Shown: positions 51,296 to 60,287 of the stretch, piece by piece
Position numbering within the stretch: position 1 is the first letter of the stretch
Layout: every line of letters starts with the position of its first letter
NCBI GenBank assembly: GCA_023390655.1
Contig: JAEWCL010000019.1
Location: 181,640 to 245,639, forward strand
Source: Bacillota bacterium
Lineage (GTDB): Bacteria > Bacillota > Clostridia > Christensenellales > CAG-138
Length of the DNA stretch: 64,000 nt
Direction: 5' to 3'
Translations under genes and position numbers: made by a program
Notes under the pieces: generated by a model
Told to the model about the DNA's origin: nothing
Database searches by the model: none
What the model saw: only the letters and a program-made list of their open reading frames with translations

Positions 51296-51576
51296 GTCGC
51301 CAGTGTCCTCTTTTCTTCATTCACCCAGTAACGGCTGCCGTCGGGCACGCGCATTAAAAGCGCGTAATCGATCAGCGAACGCCGCAACAGGAAGTAATCC
51401 TCAAACGTATGCCAAGTATCAATAATGGCGTTGACTTCCTTCTCGGTATAGTCCCGCCCTGCCTCGAATTTCTCCGCAAGGTATACTAGTACCGGTACCT
51501 TGGTCCGGTTGGGTACGGGAAGCTGTTTGATCCTGCCATCGCTGTCCAGAAAAACGGCAATCTTCTTTGTTGGCAT
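51274..51576 (-). CDS. DUF2087 domain protein, probable regulator
   Basis: This 100-residue protein is a DUF2087 domain: LDSDGRIKQLP, PVLVYLAEKFEAGRDYTEKEV (typical LxYLaekFexgrxYtExEVN), HTFEDYFLLRRSLIDYALLMR and DGSRYW. The domain resembles a winged helix and is often attached to ArsR-type regulators, so DNA binding is likely. The gene starts directly downstream of a perfect palindrome inside its own promoter region, which suggests autoregulation. AGGTGA precedes the ATG. Confidence 0.85.
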   Translation of the reverse strand: MPTKKIAVFLDSDGRIKQLPVPNRTKVPVLVYLAEKFEAGRDYTEKEVNAIIDTWHTFEDYFLLRRSLIDYALLMRVPDGSRYWVNEEKRTLATWTEEEN

Positions 51577-51595
51577 ATCGTCACCTACTTTTATA

Positions 51596-51651
51596 TTTAG
51601 TAAACTAGTAATTTACTAAACTATAGTACGCAATTTACGGGCTGTTGTCAA
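51596..51651 (-). promoter_or_regulatory. Promoter with palindromic operator for the DUF2087/GIY-YIG pair
   Basis: Minus strand TTGACA (51651-51646), 17 bases, TACTAT (51628-51623). At the transcription start lies TTTAGTAAA-N7-TTTACTAAA (51620-51596), an exact 9-bp inverted repeat, well placed for repression. Confidence 0.8.
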
Positions 51652-51798
51652 CCCATCCGCTGAATCATGCAGCGCCGGCGTCCGCACAGGAACAGCATAA
51701 TTTTGCGCAAAACGCTGCAAATGGGCAAAAATTTACAGCGCGCGCGCTTCGACAAAACCCGCGGGCAAGATAATGACACAACAGCGCAACTGCATGCA

Positions 51799-51827
51799 TT
51801 GCAGCAAAAGCAGTTAAAATTTATGCT
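51799..51827 (+). promoter_or_regulatory. Candidate promoter of the chvE operon
   Basis: TTGCAG (51799-51804), 17 bases, TATGCT (51822-51827), about 80 bases before the ATG. The interrupted palindrome CTGCATGCATTGCAG overlaps the -35. The rest of the 330-base gap (51577-51907) holds only the divergent promoter and operator. Confidence 0.5.
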
Positions 51828-51907
51828 GAATATGCACCTGTCCCGGGCGGCAGGGATGAATTCCAGCCGCCTGAGAAAGGACAAATCTTGAAAGGTGGTA
51901 ACAGTCA

Positions 51908-53080
51908 ATGAAGAAAAGCATCGTACTTCTGCTTGTTGCGCTCATGACCATGGGCATGCTGTTCGGCTGCGCTGCGCAGCCCACTACGCCCGCGCCCGAA
52001 TCTCCCGCCGCGGAGGCAACCAAAGCCCCCGAAGCGCCCGCTCCCGCCGAACAGCCCGCAGGCGAAATCGAAGTCGGCATCGTTCTCCCCACAAAGGACG
52101 AACCCCGCTGGCTGCAGGATGAAGCGAGCTTCCGCTCCGTCATCGGCGCAACGAACCACACCGTAGATGTTCTCTTCAGCCAGGGCTCTTCTGCAACGGA
52201 AAAGACCAACGTTGAAACCCTCATCAACAAGGGCATCAAAGTCCTTATCATCTGCCCGCAGGATGCGACTGCCGCGGCCGCTACCGTTGAAGCCGCAAAG
52301 GATGCAGGCGTCACCGTCATTTCCTATGACCGCCTCATCACCGAAACCGATAAGCTTGACTACTATGTCACGTTTGACAGCGTAGCGGTCGGCGAAGCCA
52401 TGGGCCAGTATCTCGTGGACAACGCCAGCGGCACGGGCTTGCCCCTGTACCTGTATGCCGGTGCTGCAACGGACAACAACGCGTTCCTGTTCTTTGAAGG
52501 CGCTTGGAACAAGCTCCAGCCCAAGATCGCGGACGGCACGTTTGTGATCAAGAACTCCTCCGAGGCGATTGCCCTCCAGGATAAGGCGACCCTGACCCGC
52601 GACGAGATGAGCAAGGTCATCGGCCAGGTCACCACCAACTGGGACTTCAACGAAGCAAAGTCCAAGGCAGAAGCGCATCTGACCGCTGCTTCCGCAGCCG
52701 ATAAGGGCCAGTGCTTCATCCTCGCCCCCAACGACGGCACCGCGCGCTCCATTGCGGACGTGTTCGCAGCCGATAAGGACGTCACCGGTTACTTCATCAC
52801 CGGCCAGGATGCCGAGCAGGCTTCTGTGCAGTACATCATCGATGGCAAGCAGTCCATGACTGTATTCAAGGACACCCGCACCCTCGCTAAGGACGCCATG
52901 GATATGGCCATCGCCGTGATCGAAGGCAAGGCCCCGCAGACGGACGCTTCCTACAACAACCTCGTGAAGGACGTTCCTGCCAAGCAGACCCCCGTTGTTG
53001 TTGTGAATAAGGACAACGTGAAGGCCGCCCTCATCGACACCGGCTACTATGATGCAGCCAAGTTCACCGGCCTCAACTAA
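51908..53080 (+). CDS. chvE: ChvE-type monosaccharide-binding lipoprotein
   Basis: This 390-residue lipoprotein (lipobox LFGC, Cys21; Ala/Pro/Glu linker to about 55) is the substrate-binding part of a multiple-monosaccharide importer. ChvE-type motifs: VGIVLPTKDEPRWLQDE, VLIICPQDATA, VISYDRLITETDKLDYYVTF, the ligand loop GAATDNNAFLFFEGAW and GYFITGQDAEQASVQYIIDG. The ATG has GGTGG upstream. A hairpin separates it from the transporter genes, which probably lets the binding protein be made in excess. The sugar is not determined by the sequence. Confidence 0.93.
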   Translation: MKKSIVLLLVALMTMGMLFGCAAQPTTPAPESPAAEATKAPEAPAPAEQPAGEIEVGIVLPTKDEPRWLQDEASFRSVIGATNHTVDVLFSQGSSATEKTNVETLINKGIKVLIICPQDATAAAATVEAAKDAGVTVISYDRLITETDKLDYYVTFDSVAVGEAMGQYLVDNASGTGLPLYLYAGAATDNNAFLFFEGAWNKLQPKIADGTFVIKNSSEAIALQDKATLTRDEMSKVIGQVTTNWDFNEAKSKAEAHLTAASAADKGQCFILAPNDGTARSIADVFAADKDVTGYFITGQDAEQASVQYIIDGKQSMTVFKDTRTLAKDAMDMAIAVIEGKAPQTDASYNNLVKDVPAKQTPVVVVNKDNVKAALIDTGYYDAAKFTGLN

Positions 53081-53113
53081 ACCTCAGAACAAATTCCTTC
53101 CATAACAAAACCT

Positions 53114-53143
53114 CTGACCGGCTCATTGCCATGGGCCGGTCAG
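53114..53143 (+). other. Hairpin between chvE and gguA
   Basis: CTGACCGG / CCGGTCAG stem without a T-run, in the 263-base gap. It is a likely mRNA stabiliser or partial terminator after the binding-protein gene. Nothing else was recognised in the gap. Confidence 0.6.
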
Positions 53144-53343
53144 GGTGTTGAAAAGACCATTTTTATTTTTGTAAATGCTTCCCATTTTCGCAGCCTGAGC
53201 GAGATTTTTTTGATGACGCGCGGCGTCCCCTATTCCATTTTGCAGCCTGTGCGGGGATGCACGCTTGTACCCTGATTTGAAATAGTTGTCATGCGGCCTG
53301 AAAACCGCGTGTTGCAGTTTGGTGAAAGAAAAGAGGTGCTCTC

Positions 53344-54885
53344 TTGAACGACATTCTTTTGGAAATGCGCGGGATCACCAAGCAATTTCCGGGCGTCAAG
53401 GCGCTTGACCGCGTCAACTTCAAGGTCAAGCGCGGGGAGATCCACTGCCTTGTGGGTGAGAACGGGGCGGGGAAATCCACATTAATGAAGGTGCTTTCCG
53501 GCGTCCATCCCCACGGAACCTATGAGGGAGAAATCATCTACGAGGGGACGGAGCAGCGCTTTAAGCACATTGCGGACAGCGAGACGGCGGGCATCGCCAT
53601 CATCTATCAGGAGCTTGCCCTCATTCCGGAGCTTTCCGTCTATGAAAATATTTTCTTCGGCCATGAAATCATGAAGGGCCGCGTGATCGACTGGCAGGAA
53701 ACCATCGTGCGCGCAAAGGAAATGCTTGCGCGTGTGCAGCTCGACGTCAACCCCGCCACAAAGATCAAGGATCTTGGCGTGGGCAGCCAGCAGCTTGTTG
53801 AAATCGCAAAGGCGCTTTCTAAAAACGTCAAGCTGCTGATCTTAGACGAACCTACCGCGGCGCTCAATGAGGACGGCAGCGAAAACCTATTGAACCTGCT
53901 GCGGGAACTTAAGAAGCAGGGCGTGACCTGCATCATGATCTCCCACAAGCTCAAGGAGGTCGTCTCCATCGCGGATACCATCACCGTACTGCGCGACGGC
54001 GCGACGATTACATCCATGGACGCCGCCGCCCGCCCGGTAACGGAGCATGAGATCATCCGCTACATGGTCGGCCGCGAAATTGAAAACATCTATCCCAAGC
54101 GCGACTTTGTGCCCTCAGACGAGGTTGCGTTTGAAATCCGCAACTGGACGGTGTTTGATCCCGTCCGCAACCGTGAGATTTTGCATGATGTGAGCCTGAA
54201 GGTGCACAAGGGCGAAATCGTGGGCCTTGCGGGCCTGTTGGGCGCAGGGCGCACCGAGCTTGCCATGAGCGTGTTCGGGAACATGCCCGGCTACCAGATC
54301 ACGGGGGGCGAGCTTCTGATCGGCGGCAAGCGCGTGCGCTTCAAGCATCCGGCAGACGCCGTCAAGGGCGGCCTTGCGTATGTCACGGAAGACCGCAAGG
54401 GCAACGGACTCGTACTCATACAGGACATCAAATACAACATTACCATTGCCGGGATCGACAAGCTGGCGGAAGGATTAAAGGTCAACGACAAAGAGGAAAT
54501 CCGCGTTGCCAACGAGTATAAGGATTCCCTCAACATCAAGGCTCCGAGCGTCCAGCAGAAGGTCGGCAATCTCTCGGGCGGAAACCAGCAGAAGGTATCC
54601 GTTGCAAAGTGGCTTTTTACCGAGCCGAATGTATTGATATTGGACGAACCCACGCGCGGCATCGACGTGGGCGCGAAATTTGAAATCTACAGCATCATGA
54701 ACCGCCTGGTGGAGCAGGGGATGAGCATCATCATGATCTCGTCCGAGCTTTTGGAGATTTTAGGCATGAGCGACAGGCTCTATGTCATGTCCGAAGGCAC
54801 GATCACCGGCGAGCTTGCGGCGCATGAAGCAACCGAGCAGGCCATTATGGCGATGGCGACCAAAACAGGGGAGGAATCCGCATGA
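53344..54885 (+). CDS. gguA: Sugar ABC transporter ATPase (GguA/MmsA-type)
   Basis: This 513-residue protein has two ABC domains. The first has Walker A GENGAGKST and Walker B ILDEPTAALN; the second is of the degenerate type, with GLLGAGRTELAMSV in place of Walker A, signature LSGGNQQKV and Walker B ILDEPTRGIDVG. HGTYEGEIIYEG near 58 is typical of GguA. It energises sugar import with the permease encoded next, which it overlaps by four bases. The start codon is TTG at 53344 with AGAGGTG upstream, a rare start that would limit its translation relative to chvE. Confidence 0.95.
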   Translation: MNDILLEMRGITKQFPGVKALDRVNFKVKRGEIHCLVGENGAGKSTLMKVLSGVHPHGTYEGEIIYEGTEQRFKHIADSETAGIAIIYQELALIPELSVYENIFFGHEIMKGRVIDWQETIVRAKEMLARVQLDVNPATKIKDLGVGSQQLVEIAKALSKNVKLLILDEPTAALNEDGSENLLNLLRELKKQGVTCIMISHKLKEVVSIADTITVLRDGATITSMDAAARPVTEHEIIRYMVGREIENIYPKRDFVPSDEVAFEIRNWTVFDPVRNREILHDVSLKVHKGEIVGLAGLLGAGRTELAMSVFGNMPGYQITGGELLIGGKRVRFKHPADAVKGGLAYVTEDRKGNGLVLIQDIKYNITIAGIDKLAEGLKVNDKEEIRVANEYKDSLNIKAPSVQQKVGNLSGGNQQKVSVAKWLFTEPNVLILDEPTRGIDVGAKFEIYSIMNRLVEQGMSIIMISSELLEILGMSDRLYVMSEGTITGELAAHEATEQAIMAMATKTGEESA

Positions 54886-56090
54886 AGACGAAGACCGCAT
54901 CCGCCGAAGAACGGCCGGGACTTGGCCGCGAGATCGGCACGCTTTTAAAGAACAACGTCCGCGATTATGTGATGTACATCGCATTGATCGCCATATTCAT
55001 CTTCTTTGCCGCGACCACCAAGGGGAGATTCCTTTCCCCGCGCAACCTGTCGGACCTGATTAACCAGACGGGCTATGTTGCGGTACTCGCCATCGGCATG
55101 ACGCTCATCCTCATCATCCGGCATATCGACCTTTCCGTCGGCTATGTCGCAGGGTTCCTGGGCGCCGTGTGCGCACTGATGCTCTCAAAAGGCCTGCCCG
55201 TAGTTGTGGTGATTCCGGTCATCCTGCTGTGCGGCGCTGTCGTCGGCCTCTATCAGGGCACGCTCGTCTCCCGCATCAAGGTCCCGGCGTTCGTGACGAC
55301 GCTTGCGGGCATGTTCATCTTCCGCGGGCTATTGTCCATGGTCACGGCGGGCACCGGCACCATCATCGTGCGGGACGAGGCGTTTAAGGCGCTCTCTAAC
55401 GGCTTCATCAAGGATTACCTGTCCACAGGGGAAGGCGGCATGCACAACCTCACCATTGCTGTCGGCCTTGTCGCCGTGGTGCTGATGGCGGTTTCCCAGC
55501 TCAACAACAGGCGGCAGCTGCAGCGCTACCAATTCAAGGTGAATTCCATGCCGATCTTCGTCGGCCAGCTCATCTTTTTTGCCGCCGTCATCGTTGCGTT
55601 TATCCTGGTGCTTGCAAATTACAAGGGCCTCCCGTGGACGGCGGTGATCGTGGGCATCGTGCTGGCGATCTATAACTTCCTGCTCAACAAAACCCGCTTT
55701 GGCCGCAGCATTTATGGCATTGGCGGCAATCCGGAGGCCGCGGAACTTTCCGGCATCAATGTCAGGAAGGTGACGCTCCTCGTATTCGCATCCATGAGTA
55801 CGCTCGCGGCGCTCTCCGGCATGCTCTATACCTCGCGCCTTGCCTCCGCCACACCGCAGGCAGGCCTCGGATTTGAGCTTGACGCCATCGCTTCCTCCTA
55901 CATCGGCGGTGTGTCTGTCAGCGGCGGTATCGGCAAGGTGACAAACACCATCATCGGTGCGCTTGTCATCATGTCGCTGACCAACGGCATGAACCTGATG
56001 GGTGTGGACATCTCCGTGCAGTATGTCGTCAAGGGCATCATCTTCATTATCGCGGTCGCGTTTGACGTCACAACGCGCGGCAAGCGTTAA
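54882..56090 (+). CDS. gguB: Sugar ABC transporter permease (GguB/MmsB-type)
   Basis: This 402-residue membrane protein has about ten hydrophobic segments and the branched-chain/sugar permease motifs: GMTLILIIRHIDLSVGYVAGF near residue 76, PAFVTTLAGMFIFRGL near 130, GIGGNPEAAELSGI (cytoplasmic coupling loop) near 281 and ASSYIGGVSVSGGIGKV near 344. It forms the channel for the monosaccharide taken up by ChvE. ATGA overlap with gguA. It is the last gene, followed by a perfect terminator. Confidence 0.95.
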   Translation: MKTKTASAEERPGLGREIGTLLKNNVRDYVMYIALIAIFIFFAATTKGRFLSPRNLSDLINQTGYVAVLAIGMTLILIIRHIDLSVGYVAGFLGAVCALMLSKGLPVVVVIPVILLCGAVVGLYQGTLVSRIKVPAFVTTLAGMFIFRGLLSMVTAGTGTIIVRDEAFKALSNGFIKDYLSTGEGGMHNLTIAVGLVAVVLMAVSQLNNRRQLQRYQFKVNSMPIFVGQLIFFAAVIVAFILVLANYKGLPWTAVIVGIVLAIYNFLLNKTRFGRSIYGIGGNPEAAELSGINVRKVTLLVFASMSTLAALSGMLYTSRLASATPQAGLGFELDAIASSYIGGVSVSGGIGKVTNTIIGALVIMSLTNGMNLMGVDISVQYVVKGIIFIIAVAFDVTTRGKR

Positions 56091-56144
56091 AGGCAGTTTT
56101 CCCAGAGAAGACTTTATAGAGACTTTCTTCCTCCCAATCGTAAA

Positions 56145-56184
56145 GCAAAAGCCGCCGGCATTCAGGCTGCCCGGCGGCTTTTGC
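56145..56184. terminator. Bidirectional terminator after gguB
   Basis: Exact 14-bp hairpin GCAAAAGCCGCCGG / CCGGCGGCTTTTGC between the chvE operon and the convergent acnX operon. Confidence 0.9.
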
Positions 56185-56209
56185 ATATCTTAGGATGGGG
56201 GGTGGGGGA

Positions 56210-56650
56210 TTATGCCACGGTGACGGTGCCATCCGGCGCTACCGTAATCTGCATGCCGGTCTGGACATAGCTTAAAAATTCATCGCCCAGGGAATCTACG
56301 GTGGGCATGGAGCGGTCCGTCCATACATCGGCGAGGATCGCGCCCGCCGCAGCGAGCGAGTCGATGGGCTTGGAAAACAGCAGGCACGCGGGCTGCTGGC
56401 CCAATGACGCGGCGCAGTAGAGCACCATGCCGCCGGTGGTGGAGCCTATGGTCTGCGGCATGCACAAGGCGGTGCCCGCCATGGGCTTTTTGTACAGCGC
56501 CGCGTTGTTCTGATCGGAACACACGGCCTTTTGATCGCCGGACATCAGGCTTTTCTGGAAGCTTGCCAGCGTGTTGAACCCCTGGGTGGAAACAAGCGCC
56601 GTGGCCTCGGCTTTGCCGGGGACGACGGGGCGGCCCTTGAATGTCTTCAT
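56210..56650 (-). CDS. Aconitase X small (swivel) subunit
   Basis: This 146-residue DUF126-type swivel domain opens MKTFKGRPVVPGKAEATALVS and has the conserved GTALCMPQTIGSTTGGMVLY loop, whose Ser/Thr are active-site residues in AcnX. It complements the large subunit encoded just upstream, with which it overlaps (ATGA). The split form is type II AcnX. Known AcnX enzymes are cis-3-hydroxy-L-proline dehydratase and phosphomevalonate dehydratase; the substrate here cannot be read from the sequence. Confidence 0.9.
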   Translation of the reverse strand: MKTFKGRPVVPGKAEATALVSTQGFNTLASFQKSLMSGDQKAVCSDQNNAALYKKPMAGTALCMPQTIGSTTGGMVLYCAASLGQQPACLLFSKPIDSLAAAGAILADVWTDRSMPTVDSLGDEFLSYVQTGMQITVAPDGTVTVA

Positions 56651-57921
56651 GCGCGTACACCTCCTGTGAGTAGCGTGAGGATTTCGGCGTCCGTATGGTA
56701 CCGCGCGCTCGTATAGGTGCGCAGCTTGTTGGAGTTTGTCACCACAGGCACCTTCCCGCACAGGGGATTGTTCATGTACATCAGAGGGCAGATATCGGAA
56801 ACCACAACGCCTGCGGCTTTGAGTTTCACGAATTCCGGCGTTTGTTCAAACGCCTTTTTGACATCCGGCGCCGCCGTAAATACGGTGGGGATCGCGGGCT
56901 TTTTGCGGTTTGCCGCTTTGAGGCCGCCTAGCAGCCGCTCCGTCCACTCCTTCAATTGCGCCATAGAGAGGTGCGGGCAGCCGACAAAGCAGAGCTTGGG
57001 TTGCGCGTCCGGATTTTTCCAGATGCACGGGTAACTGTTGCGCACGCGGAGGAGTTCCGCGTCGTCCACCGCATAATGCGTTGTGTCCGGCTGTAACAGT
57101 GCGCGGCCTTCGCGTTTTGCCTCGGGAGTCAGGCCTTCAATATGGTAGAGGCCCACAGCGCCGTTTGACGCCGTGGCGGCGCCCATATCCTTCAGGTACG
57201 CCTTTGCTTTCTCCGTCAGCCCGTCCGGAAAGAAACGGTCAAGCCCCGTGATGTAGGGTACATCCTCCATCACACGCAAGCCAATGGCGCTGCCCAGCAC
57301 CTGCGCTTCGGGCAGCGTATCCGTTGTCACTTCTACGAGCCACGTCGCCTTGCGGCCTTCATCCGTCAACAGCCCGAAATAGGGCACACAGCCCACGATG
57401 CTTCCAAACAGCTCGATGATGCCGGAATTGCGGTTGCACCGCGCGCCCAGCACGCTGTTGGCGTACACGACGGCGCTGCTTTCCGCCCAGCTTAATACAT
57501 CGCCTTCACTCGGGATATTGCCCACCTCATCCATGTAGCAGGTGCAGGTAAAGGCGTTGGGATTCAGGATGCCAAGCGAAAGCAGCTGCTCCTCATAGGA
57601 CGCTTGCTTGGAATACATGATGTTGAATACCAGCTTCTGCAACGCGTTCTGCGGCACGTTGGGGTCCAGCGGGCGCGGATCCACGCTGAACGCCTGGCCG
57701 GAAAGCGCGCCGCCGTCGATGAGCTGCTGCATCAGCGAATACACGGGCTTCATCACCGAAAGCCCAAAGCTTGTGACAAGATGGCCATACTTACCCGTGA
57801 CAGGCACCATTTTTTCAGCACCAAACGTCTCGCCGTACATCACAAGCGTCTTCATGACCTTTTTCAGCGCCTCGCCTTTTTCTCCATCCAGCAGCGCCTG
57901 CTGTTCTACGGTTAATTGCAT
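56647..57921 (-). CDS. Aconitase X large (catalytic) subunit
   Basis: This 424-residue DUF521-type protein opens QLTVEQQALLDGEKGEAL and has candidate Fe-S cysteines in FTCTCYMDEVGN (near 120), LGARCNRNSG (near 155) and CFVGCPHLS (near 310). The AcnX phrases WAESSAVVYANSVLGA and HYAVDDAEL are also present. It catalyses dehydration of a hydroxy-acid or hydroxy-amino acid together with the swivel subunit. The ATG at 57921 is chosen because AGGAGGTG stands six bases before it; GTG 57930 would lie in the ribosome site. It follows the flavoenzyme gene by 12 bases. Confidence 0.9.
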   Translation of the reverse strand: MQLTVEQQALLDGEKGEALKKVMKTLVMYGETFGAEKMVPVTGKYGHLVTSFGLSVMKPVYSLMQQLIDGGALSGQAFSVDPRPLDPNVPQNALQKLVFNIMYSKQASYEEQLLSLGILNPNAFTCTCYMDEVGNIPSEGDVLSWAESSAVVYANSVLGARCNRNSGIIELFGSIVGCVPYFGLLTDEGRKATWLVEVTTDTLPEAQVLGSAIGLRVMEDVPYITGLDRFFPDGLTEKAKAYLKDMGAATASNGAVGLYHIEGLTPEAKREGRALLQPDTTHYAVDDAELLRVRNSYPCIWKNPDAQPKLCFVGCPHLSMAQLKEWTERLLGGLKAANRKKPAIPTVFTAAPDVKKAFEQTPEFVKLKAAGVVVSDICPLMYMNNPLCGKVPVVTNSNKLRTYTSARYHTDAEILTLLTGGVRA

Positions 57922-57933
57922 CAGTTCCACCTC

Positions 57934-60204
57934 CTACACACGCGCGGCGAGCGCATAGGCTGCGCGGGTGGCTTCGAGCACCTTGCCCGCGGAAAAGCTG
58001 TCGCCGATGTAATAGAGTTCATCCGCGGCCCGCGTCCGCTGCGCCTCAAAGAACAGCGCGTCGTCGGGCCTGCCGCCCATCGCCAGCACCACAAGATCGG
58101 CATTGAGCGTTTCGTCCCGCTCTTCCGGGCCAAGCTTTTTCGCCAGCGGATTTTCGATGTTCTTGGGCAGGATCGGCTGCCAGGTGTTGTATGGATCGGG
58201 CACGCCCGCGGAGACGTTGCGCCGGATAGCAACGGCAGTTTTACTTAAGCCCGTTACCTTGGCGCAGTTGTACACCCTCACGCCCGCCTGCTTCATGTAA
58301 TAGAGCAGATGACCGCGGTTGGCGGTGCAGACGCCGTCCATCAGATGCGGCAGCATTTCCACCACGCGCACATCCCGCCCATGCTCGTACTTGAGCCAAT
58401 AGGCCACCTCGCAGCCCACAACACCGCCGCCGACCACCACGATCTCCTTTGCGTCCCCAATGAGGCCGGGGTTAGCGAGCAGCTCTGTCGCCTGCACGGT
58501 GTTTGCCTGCTCCATACCGGGCAGCTTTGGCGCAACCGCGCGCGTGCCTGTCGCCACCACGATGGCGTCGTACCCCTGCGTCTTCAGCGATTCTAGGGAC
58601 GCCTCCGTCTGATAGTGAACGCTCAGCCGCCCGGTTTCCTGGGCAGCTTCCGCTATACGGCGCAGGTAGGTCAGGTAGTTCTGGATATCGAATTTGATGC
58701 GCGGTACGCTGCCGGGGACGACCTTGCCGCCAAGCGCGTCGCTCTTTTCAAACAGCTCCACCGTATGGCCGCGCTCCGCCGCTTTTGCCGCAAACGTCAC
58801 GCCCGCGGGGCCGCCGCCGATCACGGCGATGCGCTTTGCCTTCCCGATGGGCGGCATCGCTTCGGGCAGGCTGTGCTCAAAGCCGGTGCGCGGATTCACG
58901 GCGCACTGCGGATGGCCGCCGTCCACAAACTCGTTGATGCAGCCTTCCTGGCAGCCGATGCAGGGGCAGATGTCCTCCACCTTTCCGGCAAACGCTTTCA
59001 TGGGCCAGTCGGGATCCGCCAGCAGCGGCCTTCCCAGCATGACCATGTCGCATTCGCCCTCGCGCAGCGCGCGCTCGGCAATATCCGGGTACCCAAGCTT
59101 GCCCACCGCCACAACGGGAACGGGAAGCCCGGCGTTGGAGCGGATATTGTTTTGTGCAAAATGCTCTTTGACGATTTTTGAAACGGCAAGGAAGCACCCT
59201 GCGGGCATACCGGCCGGGGGATGCGGCAGCCACCAGTTGTCATAGCAGCCAAGGTCCACGTCAAACATGTCTACGCCCGCCTTGACGAGCGCTTCCATAT
59301 ACTTAAGCGTTTCCTGGATGGTACGCCCGTTCTGGAACTTTTTGAGCGCGGGGATGTTCATGCCCTCGCCATAGGTTTCATTGAGCGCAAGGGACAGGTC
59401 GATGCGGTACATGATGGGGTAGCTGTCCCCGGCGCGCCGCCGGAGTTCCTTGACAAGGTCCATGCCAAAGCGCATATAGTCCGCATATGGCCCGGTTTTG
59501 CGGCGGTTGAATGCGGGATTGGTCAGCTGCTCCAACAGATACCCTTCATGCCCGTGCAAGTACACGCCGTCAATGCCCGCGGCCTTTGCGTCCGCCGCGG
59601 CCTGCCCGGCGTTTTTGATGATCTTTTTAAGCTGCGCGTCGGAAAGCGGCATACATGGGATCTGGGGGATATAAAAATTCGGGTTCATGGAGGCGGAAAC
59701 GGGGAACTTCGTCTCGTGGATCAAACACTGCGGATTGCCCACGCGCCCCAATCCTGCGGTCAATTGAATAAAGAGCTTGCTGCCGTAGGCGTGTACGCCC
59801 TGCGCCAGATCGCGCCAGCCCGCAAACACGGTGCGGCTGCGGTCGATCCGCGGGAAATAGGAAAGGTGCCCAAGCTCGGTGATGGAATGGTCGATGCCGT
59901 GGCTGATGGGAACCAGGCCCGTGGTGATAAGCCCCACGCCGCCTTTGGCGCGCGCAAAGAAGTATTGCAGCATTTTGTCGTTAGGGCGGCCGGTTTCCTC
60001 GCACATGTCGATATTACCCATGGGGGCCATCACAAGGCGGTTCTTGATGGTGAGCCTGTTAATCTGGATGGGGGAGAACATTGCATCATACGGGTAGAGC
60101 TCCTTGGTCATGCGGCCCGTGCCGCCCGCGCGGTTCTCGTTTTCCTCCGTGACCCAGCTACCGTAGCTGTCCACCAGGGACTGTACCAAAGCATCCGTTT
60201 TCAT
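57934..60204 (-). CDS. Old-yellow-enzyme-type NADH:flavin oxidoreductase (2,4-dienoyl-CoA/enoate reductase family)
   Basis: This 756-residue enzyme has a 40-residue N-terminal extension and then a TIM-barrel FMN domain (INRLTIKNRLVMAPMGN; GVYLHGHEGYLLEQL, where the usual His-x-x-His/Ala site reads HGHEGY). The [4Fe-4S] cysteine set is CIGCQEGC-x11-C near 415. A C-terminal two-dinucleotide region has AVIGGGPAGVTFAAKAAERGH (FAD) and VVVGGGVVGCEVAYW (NADH). Members reduce C=C bonds of enoates, bile acids or phenylpropanoids. It heads the operon with the two AcnX genes. AAAGGAG precedes the ATG. Confidence 0.92.
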   Translation of the reverse strand: MKTDALVQSLVDSYGSWVTEENENRAGGTGRMTKELYPYDAMFSPIQINRLTIKNRLVMAPMGNIDMCEETGRPNDKMLQYFFARAKGGVGLITTGLVPISHGIDHSITELGHLSYFPRIDRSRTVFAGWRDLAQGVHAYGSKLFIQLTAGLGRVGNPQCLIHETKFPVSASMNPNFYIPQIPCMPLSDAQLKKIIKNAGQAAADAKAAGIDGVYLHGHEGYLLEQLTNPAFNRRKTGPYADYMRFGMDLVKELRRRAGDSYPIMYRIDLSLALNETYGEGMNIPALKKFQNGRTIQETLKYMEALVKAGVDMFDVDLGCYDNWWLPHPPAGMPAGCFLAVSKIVKEHFAQNNIRSNAGLPVPVVAVGKLGYPDIAERALREGECDMVMLGRPLLADPDWPMKAFAGKVEDICPCIGCQEGCINEFVDGGHPQCAVNPRTGFEHSLPEAMPPIGKAKRIAVIGGGPAGVTFAAKAAERGHTVELFEKSDALGGKVVPGSVPRIKFDIQNYLTYLRRIAEAAQETGRLSVHYQTEASLESLKTQGYDAIVVATGTRAVAPKLPGMEQANTVQATELLANPGLIGDAKEIVVVGGGVVGCEVAYWLKYEHGRDVRVVEMLPHLMDGVCTANRGHLLYYMKQAGVRVYNCAKVTGLSKTAVAIRRNVSAGVPDPYNTWQPILPKNIENPLAKKLGPEERDETLNADLVVLAMGGRPDDALFFEAQRTRAADELYYIGDSFSAGKVLEATRAAYALAARV

Positions 60205-60287
60205 ACCGTTCCACTCCTTTGCCTTTCATATTGGGATGTGCGAATGAGAATTGCAACAAACCGAATTTGATTCTGTTTTATGACCTA

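Noticed and set aside
51667..51891. Plus-strand frame of 74 codons before chvE
   Set aside because: No ribosome site, an odd residue composition, and it covers the promoter region of both flanking units.
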